Positions 1-8,222 of a stretch of DNA of 64,000 bases are shown here, piece by piece. A program made the translations under genes and the position numbers. The stretch is from Streptomyces flaveolus (lineage in GTDB: Bacteria > Actinomycetota > Actinomycetes > Streptomycetales > Streptomycetaceae): assembly GCF_000716535.1 (NCBI RefSeq), contig NZ_JNWV01000002.1, positions 1-64,000 on the forward strand, in the 5' to 3' direction. The notes under the pieces are model-generated. The model ran no database searches and had not been told where the DNA came from. It was given only the letters and a program-made list of their open reading frames with translations. Numbering within the stretch: the stretch's first letter is position 1; the number at the start of each line of letters is the position of its first letter.

Positions 1-322
1 GTGTCGGTGTCTGTGTCGGTGTCGGTGTCGGCGGCGGGGGCGGCGGGGGCGGCGGGGGCGGTGGGGGAGTGGGCGTCGGCGTCGGCGTCGGCGGACACGG
101 TGGCGGGGGCGGCTTCGGACAGGGCGGGTCGGGCCAGTGGTGGCCGCCCGCGTAGGCCACCGCCACCGTGCCGTCCGGGCCCGTGGAGGCGTACGCGCAG
201 GCGTCGGCCGACGCGGTGCCGGCCGGACAGCCCACCAGGGCCCAGGTCAGCGTCAACAGGGCCAACACCCGCGTGGTGGGCGCGCATCGGGTCACTTCGG
301 GTCCAGGCACGACCGAGATCAT
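1..322 (-). CDS. Exported proline-rich protein, C-terminus beyond window
   Basis: An open frame runs from an ATG whose first base is 322 (complement) to the window edge with no stop. Residues 18-31 are hydrophobic and are followed by LVGC (Cys32), a good lipobox, and then by TASADA, which could be an AxA-type signal peptidase I site. The protein is therefore exported, either as a lipoprotein or as a free secreted protein. The start of the mature part (about residues 40-70) has several Cys and a WPDPPCP segment. After that it is almost pure Pro/Thr (PPPPP and PTPT runs) encoded by a low-complexity GTGTCGGTG-type repeat. Such tails usually span or bind the cell wall. I do not recognise a catalytic domain and the length is unknown. 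The next gene, on the other strand, is also an exported lipoprotein. Confidence 0.6.
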   Translation of the reverse strand, partial: MISVVPGPEVTRCAPTTRVLALLTLTWALVGCPAGTASADACAYASTGPDGTVAVAYAGGHHWPDPPCPKPPPPPCPPTPTPTPTPPPPPPPPPPPPPTPTPTQTPT

Positions 323-472
323 GAGGCGCGGAAGGCCGCCGTACCCCGCAGTGGGCCGAGATTGCTCCGAAAGAGGGAGATGGGGTGATCGGAGGTTTGA
401 CGAGCGGAAGGGTCCGCTATCGCCCCATGTGTCCCCTGGGTGCGCCCGCCCCGCCCCGGCGCCGTACGGGCT

Positions 473-489
473 CCGGAAAGAAATTCCGG
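473..489. promoter_or_regulatory. 17-bp inverted repeat upstream of lipoprotein gene
   Basis: CCGGAA-N5-TTCCGG is a perfect 6-bp dyad about 100 bp upstream of the lipoprotein start at 587. It is a candidate operator for one or both of the divergent exported-protein genes. No specific regulator can be named. Confidence 0.35.
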
Positions 490-586
490 CCGCCGTTGAA
501 CACCAGGGCCCCTCCGGTGCGTACCCATGGCCGTGCGGCGGCACATCAGGGCGCTGCAATATCCAGGCGATAATGGGGAGTTGACG

Positions 587-1552
587 ATGAAGACCTCCTG
601 GCGGACCGCCTCACTGGTGGCGACAGCCGCTTCTGTGCTGGCGCTGACGACGGCGTGCGGTCAGGACAATGCCACCACTCCCGCTTCGGCGGCCCAGAAC
701 GTCGGGGCCACCGCCGCGGCCGGCGACTACGGCAACCCGGGCAGCGGCACCGCGCCGGGCGCCGGCAACGGATACGGCGCAGACGGCAACCAGAGCTCCA
801 GCTCCCCGGCCCCGGTCGCCCCCGCGGGCAAGCTCGAAGTCGCCGGCAACCCCGAGCTGGGCAATGTGCTGACCGACGGCTCCGGCCTCACCCTCTACCG
901 GTTCGACAAGGACACCGCCAACCCGCCCAAGTCCAACTGCGACGGCGACTGCGCCACCACCTGGCCGCCGGTCCCCGCCGACGACGCCACCGCCGGTGCC
1001 GGCATCGACAAGGCGCTGCTCGGCGAGGTCACCCGCGCCGACGGCTCCAAGCAGCTCACGGTCGGCGGCTGGCCCGCCTACCGTTACGCCAAGGACGTCA
1101 ACGCCGGTGACGTCAACGGCCAGGGCGTGGGCGGCAAGTGGTTCGCGCTCGCCCCCAACGGCAAGAAGGCCAAGCTGACCGACCTGCCCGGCCTGTCCGT
1201 CCGCAAGGACCCCAAACTGGGTGACATCGTCATCGACAAGAACGGCATGACGGTCTACCGCTTCATGAAGGACCAGGCCTGGCCGAAGTCCGTCTCCAAC
1301 TGCACCGGCGCCTGCCTGGAGAAGTGGCCGGCGGTCGGCCCGGTCAACGCCGACGACACCGAGGGCGTCAAGAAGAAGGGCCTGATGCCCTTCACCCGCC
1401 CCGACGGGGTGAAGCAGATGACCGTCAACTGCTGGCCGGTCTACACCTTCTCCGGGGACAAGGCCCCGGGCGACACCAACGGTCAGGGCGTGGGCGGCAC
1501 GTGGTACGCCGTCTCGCCCGACGGAAAGCCGGTCGGCGCGTCGGGCGACTGA
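587..1552 (+). CDS. Lipoprotein with two COG4315 repeats
   Basis: 321 aa. The start is the ATG at 587, after GGGGAG. The N-terminus is a lipoprotein signal: basic MKTSWR, a hydrophobic stretch, then LTTAC with Cys24 as the lipidation site. Residues 30-85 are a Gly/Ser/Pro linker. Two tandem domains of the 'secreted repeat lipoprotein' family (COG4315/PF03640) follow, at about 90-195 and 205-315. Each carries a LTLYRF or MTVYRF strand, a Cys pair (SNCDGDC and SNCTGAC) before a W-P motif, and a closing GQGVGG-W(F/Y)A motif. The paired Cys probably form disulfides. Family members sit on the outer membrane face and have no firmly assigned activity; some are linked to cell-surface electron transfer or stress. 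A strong hairpin follows the stop, so the gene is probably monocistronic. Confidence 0.85.
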   Translation: MKTSWRTASLVATAASVLALTTACGQDNATTPASAAQNVGATAAAGDYGNPGSGTAPGAGNGYGADGNQSSSSPAPVAPAGKLEVAGNPELGNVLTDGSGLTLYRFDKDTANPPKSNCDGDCATTWPPVPADDATAGAGIDKALLGEVTRADGSKQLTVGGWPAYRYAKDVNAGDVNGQGVGGKWFALAPNGKKAKLTDLPGLSVRKDPKLGDIVIDKNGMTVYRFMKDQAWPKSVSNCTGACLEKWPAVGPVNADDTEGVKKKGLMPFTRPDGVKQMTVNCWPVYTFSGDKAPGDTNGQGVGGTWYAVSPDGKPVGASGD

Positions 1553-1599
1553 TCACCTCCCCAGGTCGATCGCCCCGCCCGCCCCGGCGCGCGGCCGAA

Positions 1600-1636
1600 G
1601 ATCCGCCCCCTCCGCACCGCACGGAGGGGGCGGATC
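1600..1636 (+). terminator. Intrinsic terminator hairpin
   Basis: A perfect 14-bp stem (1600-1613 with 1623-1636) and a 9-nt loop lie about 50 nt after the lipoprotein stop. There is no U-tract, as is usual for Streptomyces. Confidence 0.8.
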
Positions 1637-1823
1637 GTTGTGTGCGGTGAGCGCGCGAGTTGCCCGTACAGCCGTCACACAGCGGGGCATACGGGCACTT
1701 GCCACAGGCAGTGACCGGGAACGGACGGTCAATTTCCGGATCGGGTCGCTCCATCGGCGGGCGATCAGTAGCCTCAGCTCGAACACCGGATCGCCTGCAC
1801 CCGTCCACGCCTTGGAGAGATAC

Positions 1824-2636
1824 ATGGAGCGTCCCGCCTGGGCCCCACGGAGCATCGACATCTCGGTGCCCAGCGTCTCGCGGATCTACGACTACTACCT
1901 GGGCGGTTCGCACAACTTCGAGGTCGACCGGGAAGCGGCCCGCAAGGCCATGGAGTTCATGCCGGGCCTGCCGAAGATCATGCAGGCCAACCGGGCGTTC
2001 ATGCGCCGGGCCGTGCGGTTCGCGGCCGGCGAGGGCATCACCCAGTTCCTCGACATCGGCTCCGGCATCCCCACCTTCGGAAACGTGCACGAGGTGGCGC
2101 AGGCGGCCGTACCGGGCGCACACGTGGTCTACGTCGACCACGACCCGGTGGCCGTCGCGCACAGCCAGGCGGTCCTGGCGGGCAACGACGACGCCGACGT
2201 GGTCGCGGCGGACCTGCGCAAGCCCCAGGAGATTCTCTCCAGCCCCCAATTGAACCGCCTGATCGACCTGAATCGGCCAGTGGCCCTCCTCCTCGTTGCC
2301 ATACTGCACTTCGTGGAAGACGCGGACGACCCGTACAGTGCGGTGGCCGAGCTGCGCGAGGCGCTCGCGCCCGGCAGCCTGCTGATCCTCACCCATGCCT
2401 CGTACGAGGGAATCCCGCTGCCCGCCGAGCGGGCCGAGGGCGCGGTGGACGTGTACAAGGACATTCGCAACCCGCTGATCATGCGCTCGCGCGAGGAGAT
2501 CGCGCGGTTCTTCGAGGGGTACGACATGGTGGAACCCGGACTGGTGCCGATGCCGCGCTGGCGCCCGGACTCGGCGCCGGAGGACGAGGACCCGTATGCC
2601 TTCTCCGGATTCGCCGGCGTGGGGCGTACGGCGTGA
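1824..2636 (+). CDS. DUF574 SAM-dependent methyltransferase family protein
   Basis: 270 aa, the normal length for PF04672. The start is the ATG at 1824, with GGAGAG 5 nt upstream. The N-terminal signature PSVSRIYDYYLGGSHNFEVD and the SAM-binding block FLDIGSGIPTFGNVHEVAQ (about residues 73-91), followed by VVYVDHDPVAVAHS, are diagnostic. The family adopts a class I methyltransferase fold. Its substrates are mostly unknown, and it is greatly expanded in Streptomyces. The stop overlaps the start of rmdA (GTGA), so the two are translated as a pair. A link between methylation and c-di-GMP signalling is my inference from that coupling only. Confidence 0.88.
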   Translation: MERPAWAPRSIDISVPSVSRIYDYYLGGSHNFEVDREAARKAMEFMPGLPKIMQANRAFMRRAVRFAAGEGITQFLDIGSGIPTFGNVHEVAQAAVPGAHVVYVDHDPVAVAHSQAVLAGNDDADVVAADLRKPQEILSSPQLNRLIDLNRPVALLLVAILHFVEDADDPYSAVAELREALAPGSLLILTHASYEGIPLPAERAEGAVDVYKDIRNPLIMRSREEIARFFEGYDMVEPGLVPMPRWRPDSAPEDEDPYAFSGFAGVGRTA

Positions 2637-4777
2637 GCGCGGAGCCGGACGAGCCGGAGGGCAGACTGCGCCGGCTGACGACGATCTGGAGCCGGGCGCT
2701 CTTCCCGGTGACCTCCACGTCGCTGACTCGCACCGAGTTCGAGGAACAACTCCTGCCGCTCGCACGCAGGCTGAGCGAGCTGCTGCGTGCCCGCAGCTTC
2801 GACGCGGACGCGGCGAAGGCCGTCGGGGCCGCCCTGGTCGGGGCGCACTGCACCGACCCCGAGGCCCTGGCCCGCACCCTCGACTGCGTCGACGCCTACC
2901 TGGTCCTGTACTGCGGCGAGGGCGGCCCCCAGGACGAACTGCGCATCCGCTCCTCCCGGTTGCAGCACGCCATGGCCGCCGGCTACGCCCAGGCGCTGCG
3001 CGAGCGCACCCTCGCCGAGCAGGAGGCCATCGCCCAGGCCGCGTTGCAGGCCCAGGGCGTGGTGGCCCAGGCGCTGCACGCGAGCGAGGCCCGCTTCCGC
3101 GCGGTCTTCGAGGGCGCCGCGATAGGGATCGGCATCGCCGACCTCGACGGCAACGTCCTCCAGGTCAACGAGGCGCTGCTGCGCATGTTCGGCCTCTCCG
3201 AGCAGACCCTGCGCGGCCGGCGCGTCCAGGACTGGGTCCACCCCGAGGACGCCCCGCAGACCTGGCGGCTCTACGACGAACTCGTGCGCGGCGAGCGCGA
3301 GCACTACCACGTGGAGAAGGCGTTCAACCGCCCCGACGGGACGGTCCTGTGGACCAACCTGACGGTGTCCCTGCTGCGCGACGCCGACGGCGACCCGCAG
3401 TACCAGCTCGCCCTCATGGAGGACACCACCGAGCGCCGGCTGCTCAACCTCCGGCTGCGCTACGAGGCCACGCACGACGCCCTCACCGGCCTGCCCAACC
3501 GCTCCCTGTTCTTCGAACGGCTGGAGAAGGCCCTCAGCGCGGGCGAGGGCCAGCGCTTCGGCCTGTGCTACCTGGACCTGGACGGCTTCAAGACCATCAA
3601 CGACAGCCTCGGCCACGCGGCCGGCGACCGGCTGCTGGTGGAGGTCGCCGACCGGCTCCAGTCCTGCGCGACCGCGCCCGGCGAGATGGTCGCCCGGCTC
3701 GGCGGCGACGAGTTCGTGGCCCTGACCACCGGCCCCGGCACCGAACGGAAGGTGGACGAACTCGCCGAGCGCATCATGAACGCGCTGGTCACCCCGATCA
3801 GCATCGACGGCCGCGACCTCATGGTGCGCGGCAGCCTCGGCATCGTGGAGGGCCCGGCCGGGGAGCGCACCGCGGCCGAGGTGCTGCGCAGCGCCGACAT
3901 CACCATGTACCGGGCCAAGTCGGCGGGCGGCAACCGCTCCGAGCTCGCCGACCCCGAGGCCGACGCCCGCGCCATCACCCGGCACGGCCTGACCACGGCC
4001 CTGCCGACCGCGCTGGAGCGCGGCGAGTTCTTCATCGAGTACCAGCCGCTGGTCCACCTCGGCGACGGCAGCGTGCGCGGCGCCGAGGCCCTGGTGCGCT
4101 GGCTGCACCCGCAGCACGGCGTTCTCGGCCCCGACCGGTTCATCCCGCTCGCCGAGCACACCGGCCTGATCGTCCCGCTCGGCCGCTGGGTCCTGGAGGA
4201 GTCGATCCGCCAGGCCCGCGCCTGGCGGGAACGCCACGGCGAGCAGAAGGCCGCCGGCCCGCTGCGGATCAACGTCAACCTGTCCCCGTGCCAGCTCAGC
4301 CACCCCGGCCTGGTGCAGGACACGGTCGACATCCTCGAACGGACGGGCGTCACCCCGGACGCCCTGTGCCTGGAGGTCACCGAGTCCGCGCTCATCGGCG
4401 CCGACGACGACCTGCTCAAACCGCTGCGAAGGCTCGCGGAGATGGGCGTCGACATCGCCCTGGACGACTTCGGCACCGGCTACTCCAACCTCGCCAATCT
4501 GCGCCGCCTGCCGGTGAGCGTCCTCAAACTGGACCGCTCCTTCACCCAGGGCATGCAGCAGTTCCCCGCCGACCCCGTCGACCTGAAGATCGTGGAGGGC
4601 ATCGTCTCGCTCGCCCACAGCCTGGACCTGGCGGTCACGGTCGAGGGCGTGGAGACCGGCGCCCAGGCCGAGCAGTTGCGGATACTGGGCTGTGACACGG
4701 CCCAGGGCTGGTACTACGCCCGCCCGGGCCCGCCGGAGAGGCTCCACGACCTGGCGCTGGTGGACGCGACGGGCTGA
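2633..4777 (+). CDS. rmdA: PAS-GGDEF-EAL c-di-GMP phosphodiesterase, RmdA-like
   Basis: 714 aa, cytosolic, with a GTG start overlapping the upstream stop. Architecture: an N-terminal helical region (1-145), a PAS domain (about 150-275, with ARFRAVFEGAAIGIGIAD), a GGDEF domain (about 278-440) with an intact GGDEF at 357-361, and an EAL domain (about 452-705). The EAL catalytic set is complete: EAL at 485-487, NVNLSP, EVTES, DDFGTG at 611-616, KLDRSF and VEGVET. No RxxD inhibitory site precedes GGDEF, so classical product inhibition of a cyclase would be absent. The same architecture in Streptomyces RmdA hydrolyses c-di-GMP and controls the switch to aerial growth and sporulation; the name is assigned from architecture and family knowledge. 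The PAS domain may sense a ligand or redox state. The 3' end overlaps the convergent LysR gene by 64 bp. Confidence 0.88.
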   Translation: MSAEPDEPEGRLRRLTTIWSRALFPVTSTSLTRTEFEEQLLPLARRLSELLRARSFDADAAKAVGAALVGAHCTDPEALARTLDCVDAYLVLYCGEGGPQDELRIRSSRLQHAMAAGYAQALRERTLAEQEAIAQAALQAQGVVAQALHASEARFRAVFEGAAIGIGIADLDGNVLQVNEALLRMFGLSEQTLRGRRVQDWVHPEDAPQTWRLYDELVRGEREHYHVEKAFNRPDGTVLWTNLTVSLLRDADGDPQYQLALMEDTTERRLLNLRLRYEATHDALTGLPNRSLFFERLEKALSAGEGQRFGLCYLDLDGFKTINDSLGHAAGDRLLVEVADRLQSCATAPGEMVARLGGDEFVALTTGPGTERKVDELAERIMNALVTPISIDGRDLMVRGSLGIVEGPAGERTAAEVLRSADITMYRAKSAGGNRSELADPEADARAITRHGLTTALPTALERGEFFIEYQPLVHLGDGSVRGAEALVRWLHPQHGVLGPDRFIPLAEHTGLIVPLGRWVLEESIRQARAWRERHGEQKAAGPLRINVNLSPCQLSHPGLVQDTVDILERTGVTPDALCLEVTESALIGADDDLLKPLRRLAEMGVDIALDDFGTGYSNLANLRRLPVSVLKLDRSFTQGMQQFPADPVDLKIVEGIVSLAHSLDLAVTVEGVETGAQAEQLRILGCDTAQGWYYARPGPPERLHDLALVDATG

Positions 4778-5634
4778 CCGGCCCCGGCCCCGCCGTCGTC
4801 CCCCTGACGGGCGGCCGCGGCGACGGAGGCGGCCGCCCGGACGAGTGCCGCGGTGGCCGTGGAGCGGGAGTGCTGCGGCCAGGCGACCGCCAGCAGCGAG
4901 GGCGGCGCGTCCGGGACGGGCCGGTACACGACGCCCGGACGCGGGTAGCGGTCGGCGACGGACGCCGGCAGCAGGGCGACCAGTTCGCCCAGGGCGACGC
5001 GGGTGAGCAACTGGGCGAGATCGCGGCCCTCGTGCCGCATGTCCTCCAGGAACCGGTGCACGTCCCCGGGGCGCAGTCCGAGGTCGGCGAGCGGCACCCG
5101 GTCGCGGGCGGCGAGCGGATGGGACGCGCCGAGCACCGCGACACGCGGTTCGGCGATCAGGGTCTCGCTGTCCAGGCCGGTGCGGTCGAAGGGCTCGTGG
5201 ATCAGCGCGGCGTCGGCCTCCCCGCGCCGCAGCAGCCCGGGCTGTTCCAGCCAGGCGCACAGCCGGACCGTCACCGGCACGGCGGCGGGGTCGGTGGCGT
5301 AGCGCTCCAGGACCGGCTCCAGCAGTCCCGCGTCGCCGTCGGCCTTGACCGCCAGGACCAGCTTCCGGTCGGGGCCTGCCGCGCGCTGTGCCCGCCGCCC
5401 GGCCGCATCCAGGGCGTCCAGCGCGAACCGCGCCTCGGCGAGGAGCACTTCGCCCGCCCGGGTCAGGGCCACGCTGTGGGTGGTCCGTTCGAAGAGGGTG
5501 ACCCCGAGTTCCGTCTCCAGCCGGCGGATCGCCCGGGACAGCGGCGGGGCGGAGATGCCCAGCCGTTCGGCCGCGCGGGCGAAGTTGAGTTCCTCGGCGA
5601 CGGCGACGAAGTAGCGCAGCGGGCGGGACTCCAC
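4714..5634 (-). CDS. LysR-family transcriptional regulator
   Basis: 306 aa. The N-terminal winged HTH (residues 1-60: LRYFVAVAEELNFARAAERL, then SAPPLSRAIRRLE) is typical, followed by a LysR substrate-binding domain (about 90-290). It is divergent from the NmrA-like gene at 5798 with 163 bp between them, the classical arrangement for a LysR regulator controlling its neighbour and itself. The shared region holds a T-N11-A dyad. The co-inducer is unknown. The C-terminal 20 residues are low complexity and read antisense through the end of rmdA. Confidence 0.88.
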   Translation of the reverse strand: MESRPLRYFVAVAEELNFARAAERLGISAPPLSRAIRRLETELGVTLFERTTHSVALTRAGEVLLAEARFALDALDAAGRRAQRAAGPDRKLVLAVKADGDAGLLEPVLERYATDPAAVPVTVRLCAWLEQPGLLRRGEADAALIHEPFDRTGLDSETLIAEPRVAVLGASHPLAARDRVPLADLGLRPGDVHRFLEDMRHEGRDLAQLLTRVALGELVALLPASVADRYPRPGVVYRPVPDAPPSLLAVAWPQHSRSTATAALVRAAASVAAAARQGDDGGAGAGQPVASTSARSWSLSGGPGRA

Positions 5635-5695
5635 GGCTTCGCCCTCCCTTCGGCAGTGCCCTGGGGCTCGCTTCGGCTGTGCCCCGGGCTCGGTA

Positions 5696-5710
5696 TTGCC
5701 CTGAGGGTAA
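5696..5710. promoter_or_regulatory. Putative LysR box between LysR and NmrA genes
   Basis: TTGCCC-TGA-GGGTAA is an imperfect dyad containing the LysR-type T-N11-A spacing (T5697, A5709). It is 62 bp from the LysR start and 88 bp from the NmrA-like start. Two similar AGTGCCCTGGGGCT / TGTGCCCCGGGCT segments lie just before it. Confidence 0.45.
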
Positions 5711-5797
5711 CAACCGGGAGCGAAGCGGTCCTTCAGTTGCCGGACGCCGGACGGCAGGCTCGATCACGTCCGCCTCCCGTCCTTCCAGGAGCTTTCC

Positions 5798-6688
5798 GTG
5801 ATCCTTGTCACCACTCCGACCGGTCAGATCGGCAGCCAGGTCCTCGACTCCCTCCTCGACGCCGGGGACGCGGCGGGGGAGGTCCGCGTGATCGTGCGCG
5901 ATCCGGCGCGCCTGTCCCCGCGTGCGCGCGCCCGCGTCGAGGCCGTCACCGGCTCGCACGCCGACCCCGACGTCACCGCCAAGGCGTGCGCGGGCGTCGA
6001 CCGGGTGTTCTGGCTGGTGCCGCCGGCGCCCACCGCCGACAGCGTCGAGGGTCACTTCCGCTCCTTCACCCGGCCCCTGGTCGACGCGATCCGCGCCGGG
6101 GGCGTCGAGCGGGTCGTCGCCGTCTCCACCCTGGGCCGTGGCGTCGCCCGGAACGCCGGCCAGATCTCGGCCTCGCTGGCCATGGACGACGAGATCCGGG
6201 CCACCGGTGTCCACCACCGGGCGCTGTGCCCGCCGTACCTCATGGAGAACCTGCTCCACCAGGCCGCGGCGATCCGGGACGGCGGGGTGATCGCCATGGC
6301 GACCTACGGCGACCGGGTGCTGCGCACCTGCGCCACCCGTGACATCGGCGCCACAGCGGCACGGCTGCTGCTCGACGGTTCCTGGACCGGCCAGGACGAC
6401 GTCCCGATGGTCGGTCCCGACGCGCTGACGCCCGAGGGCATGGCACGCGTCGTCTCCGAGGTGCTGGACCGGCCGGTCCGCTTCCAGCGGCTCAGCGGCG
6501 CGGAGTACCGGGCGTCGATGCTGCGGCACGGCGCGAGCGAGGACTGGGCGCGGGCCGTGGCCGACCTCGCGGCCGCGACCGCCGAACAGGGCTTCTACGG
6601 CAGCGCGGCGCCCACCACGCCCGAGACCGCGCGCACGTCCTTCCGCCGGTGGTGCGAGGAGGTACTCAAACCGGCCGCCCTGGGCTGA
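5798..6688 (+). CDS. NmrA-family NAD(P)-binding protein (atypical SDR)
   Basis: 296 aa. The start is the ATG at 5798 (GTG in some readings of this family). The Rossmann motif TPTGQIG (residues 6-12) near the N-terminus marks an atypical short-chain dehydrogenase. The Leu/Val-rich core, the FWLVPP segment and the lack of a YxxxK catalytic pair fit the NmrA/HSCARG/QOR2-like branch. These act either as NAD(P)H-dependent quinone or enone reductases or as redox-sensing regulators. It is probably the target of the divergent LysR gene. The substrate cannot be told from sequence. Confidence 0.82.
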   Translation: MILVTTPTGQIGSQVLDSLLDAGDAAGEVRVIVRDPARLSPRARARVEAVTGSHADPDVTAKACAGVDRVFWLVPPAPTADSVEGHFRSFTRPLVDAIRAGGVERVVAVSTLGRGVARNAGQISASLAMDDEIRATGVHHRALCPPYLMENLLHQAAAIRDGGVIAMATYGDRVLRTCATRDIGATAARLLLDGSWTGQDDVPMVGPDALTPEGMARVVSEVLDRPVRFQRLSGAEYRASMLRHGASEDWARAVADLAAATAEQGFYGSAAPTTPETARTSFRRWCEEVLKPAALG

Positions 6689-7253
6689 CCGCCACGTCCT
6701 GCGGCTCCGCCGGCACAGTCTGCGCTTCACCGGCGCCGCGTATGGCTCCCGCGGCACCGACCTGCGGCTTCACGGGCACGACCGGCGGTTTCACCGGCGC
6801 CGCCTAGGTCTCGGTACGTGCCCAAGGCTCCTTCGGCACGCACTGCAAAGTCACTGGGGCCGCCTGAGGCTCCCGGTACCGCCGAAGGCTCCTTGGGCAC
6901 GACCTCCGGTTTCACCGGCACGGCCTACGGCTCGACCGGCACGACCTGCGGTTCACTGGTGCCGCCGAAGGCTCCCGGTACCGCCCAAGGCTCCTTGGGC
7001 ACCACCTCCGGTTTCACCGGCACGGCTTGCGGCTCCACCGTCACGGCCTGGTTTCACCGTTACCGCCTACAACTCCACCGCCACGACCCGCGGCTCCACC
7101 GGCACGGCTTGCGGCTCCACCGTCACGGCCCGCGGCTCCACCGGCACGCCCCGATTTCACCGTTACCGCCTACAGCTCCACCTGCACGACCCGCGGCTCC
7201 ACCGGCACCGCGTATGGGGCCACCGTCACCGCCCACCGCTCCACCCCCACCGC
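6689..7253. repeat. Degenerate 21-bp tandem repeat array
   Basis: This 565-bp stretch has no credible gene. It is built from about 25 degenerate copies of a 21-bp unit with the core CGGCTCCACCGGCACGGCC, mixed with 19- and 20-bp variants such as GATTTCACCGTTACCGCC and longer GGCTCCCGGTACCGCC(C/G)AA blocks. The copies are best conserved from 6890 to 7253. The 19-bp units shift any reading frame, so the open frames across it are not under coding selection. The array abuts the stop codon of the LysR gene at 7254. Confidence 0.8.
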
Positions 7254-8138
7254 CTACCGCTCCAGCAGCATCCGCTGCAACTCCCGGGCCGCTCGCGGCG
7301 GAGCCACATCGCTGCGGTGGGCGAGGGCGATGGTGCGGTGCAGGCCGGGGCGGGCCAGCGGGGTGACCCGCAGCCCACGGCCCGTCCGGGCGGCCACCAT
7401 CCTCGGTACGACGGCCAGGCCCAGCCCCGCCCGGACGAACCCCAGCACCGCGTCCATCTCGCCGCCCTCCACCGCGAAGTCCGGCTCGAACCCCGCGGAG
7501 CGGCACGCGGCGACGGTCAGTTCCCGCAGGTCGTACCCGTGCCGGAACATCACCAGCCGTTCCCCCTCCAGATCGGCGATCTCCACGAACCGCCCGTTCC
7601 GGCCTGGCGCCGGTGCCTCCGGGGACGACACCACCACGAGGTCCTCGCGCAGCAGTTCCACGGTCGTGAGCGCGGGCGCCGGCGTCGGCAGCGGCAGCAC
7701 GACCAGCGCGAGGTCGAGCGCGCCGCGCGCCAGCTCGCGCACCAGGTCGTGGGAGCCGCCCTCCTCGATCAGGAGCTGGATACCGGGGTACCGGTCGTGG
7801 AAGGCCCGCAGCACGTCCGGCAACAACCCCGTGCACAGGCTCGGCGTCGCCCCCAGCCGTACCCGCCCCCGCCGTAGCTGCACCAGTTCCTGCACCTCGT
7901 GCCGGGCCGTGTCGGCGTCGGCCAGGATGCGCCGGGCCAGCGGCAGCAGCGCCTCGCCGGCGTCGGTGAGCGTGATGTTGCCCCGGGCCCGCAGGAAGAG
8001 ATCCGCGCCCAGCTCCCGCTCCAGCGCCTTGATCTGCTGGGAGAGCGAGGGCTGGGCGACATGGACCAGCTCGGCGGCCCGGGTGAAGTGCCGGGTCTCG
8101 GCGACGGCCACGAAGTACTGGAGCTGCTGGAACTGCAC
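7254..8138 (-). CDS. LysR-family regulator, divergent from sdhCAB
   Basis: 294 aa. The N-terminal HTH is canonical (QQLQYFVAVAETRHFTRAAE, then QPSLSQQIKALERELG), and the ligand domain runs from about 90 to 290. The start is ATG 8138 on the complement. It is divergent from the succinate dehydrogenase operon with 84 bp between them, and a T-N11-A dyad sits 10 bp from its own start, so autoregulation and control of sdhCAB are likely. This LysR-sdhCAB arrangement recurs in Streptomyces. The stop codon is flanked directly by the 21-bp repeat array. Confidence 0.9.
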   Translation of the reverse strand: MQFQQLQYFVAVAETRHFTRAAELVHVAQPSLSQQIKALERELGADLFLRARGNITLTDAGEALLPLARRILADADTARHEVQELVQLRRGRVRLGATPSLCTGLLPDVLRAFHDRYPGIQLLIEEGGSHDLVRELARGALDLALVVLPLPTPAPALTTVELLREDLVVVSSPEAPAPGRNGRFVEIADLEGERLVMFRHGYDLRELTVAACRSAGFEPDFAVEGGEMDAVLGFVRAGLGLAVVPRMVAARTGRGLRVTPLARPGLHRTIALAHRSDVAPPRAARELQRMLLER

Positions 8139-8147
8139 ACCTCAAGA

Positions 8148-8162
8148 ATAGCCCTGGCCTAT
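8148..8162. promoter_or_regulatory. LysR box in LysR/sdhC shared promoter
   Basis: ATAG-N7-CTAT is a perfect 4-bp dyad with T-N11-A spacing (T8149, A8161). It lies between the divergent LysR and sdhC starts, upstream of the putative sdh promoter. Confidence 0.55.
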
Positions 8163-8183
8163 GGAAACGAGCTGGACCATGTC

Positions 8184-8214
8184 TTGGACCGATCGGGCCT
8201 CTCACCCCTAGCGT
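8184..8214 (+). promoter_or_regulatory. Putative sdhCAB promoter (leaderless)
   Basis: TTGGAC (8184-8189), a 19-nt spacer and TAGCGT (8209-8214). The -10 box ends 8 nt before the ATG at 8223, so transcription would begin at or next to the start codon, giving a leaderless mRNA. This explains why no ribosome binding site is visible. Confidence 0.5.
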
Positions 8215-8222
8215 GCTGTTCC

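Noticed and set aside
2129..6757. Very long open frame on the minus strand (about 1540 codons) across rmdA and neighbours
   Set aside because: It runs antisense to genes with clear motifs (DUF574, RmdA, NmrA), has no recognisable domain and a low-complexity composition (Gly/Arg/Ala/Val/Gln). High GC makes stop-free antisense frames common.
6818..7366. Plus-strand frame with Gly-Ser-Thr-Gly heptads
   Set aside because: It is generated by the 21-bp repeat; 19-bp units shift the frame, and it overlaps the LysR gene end on the other strand.
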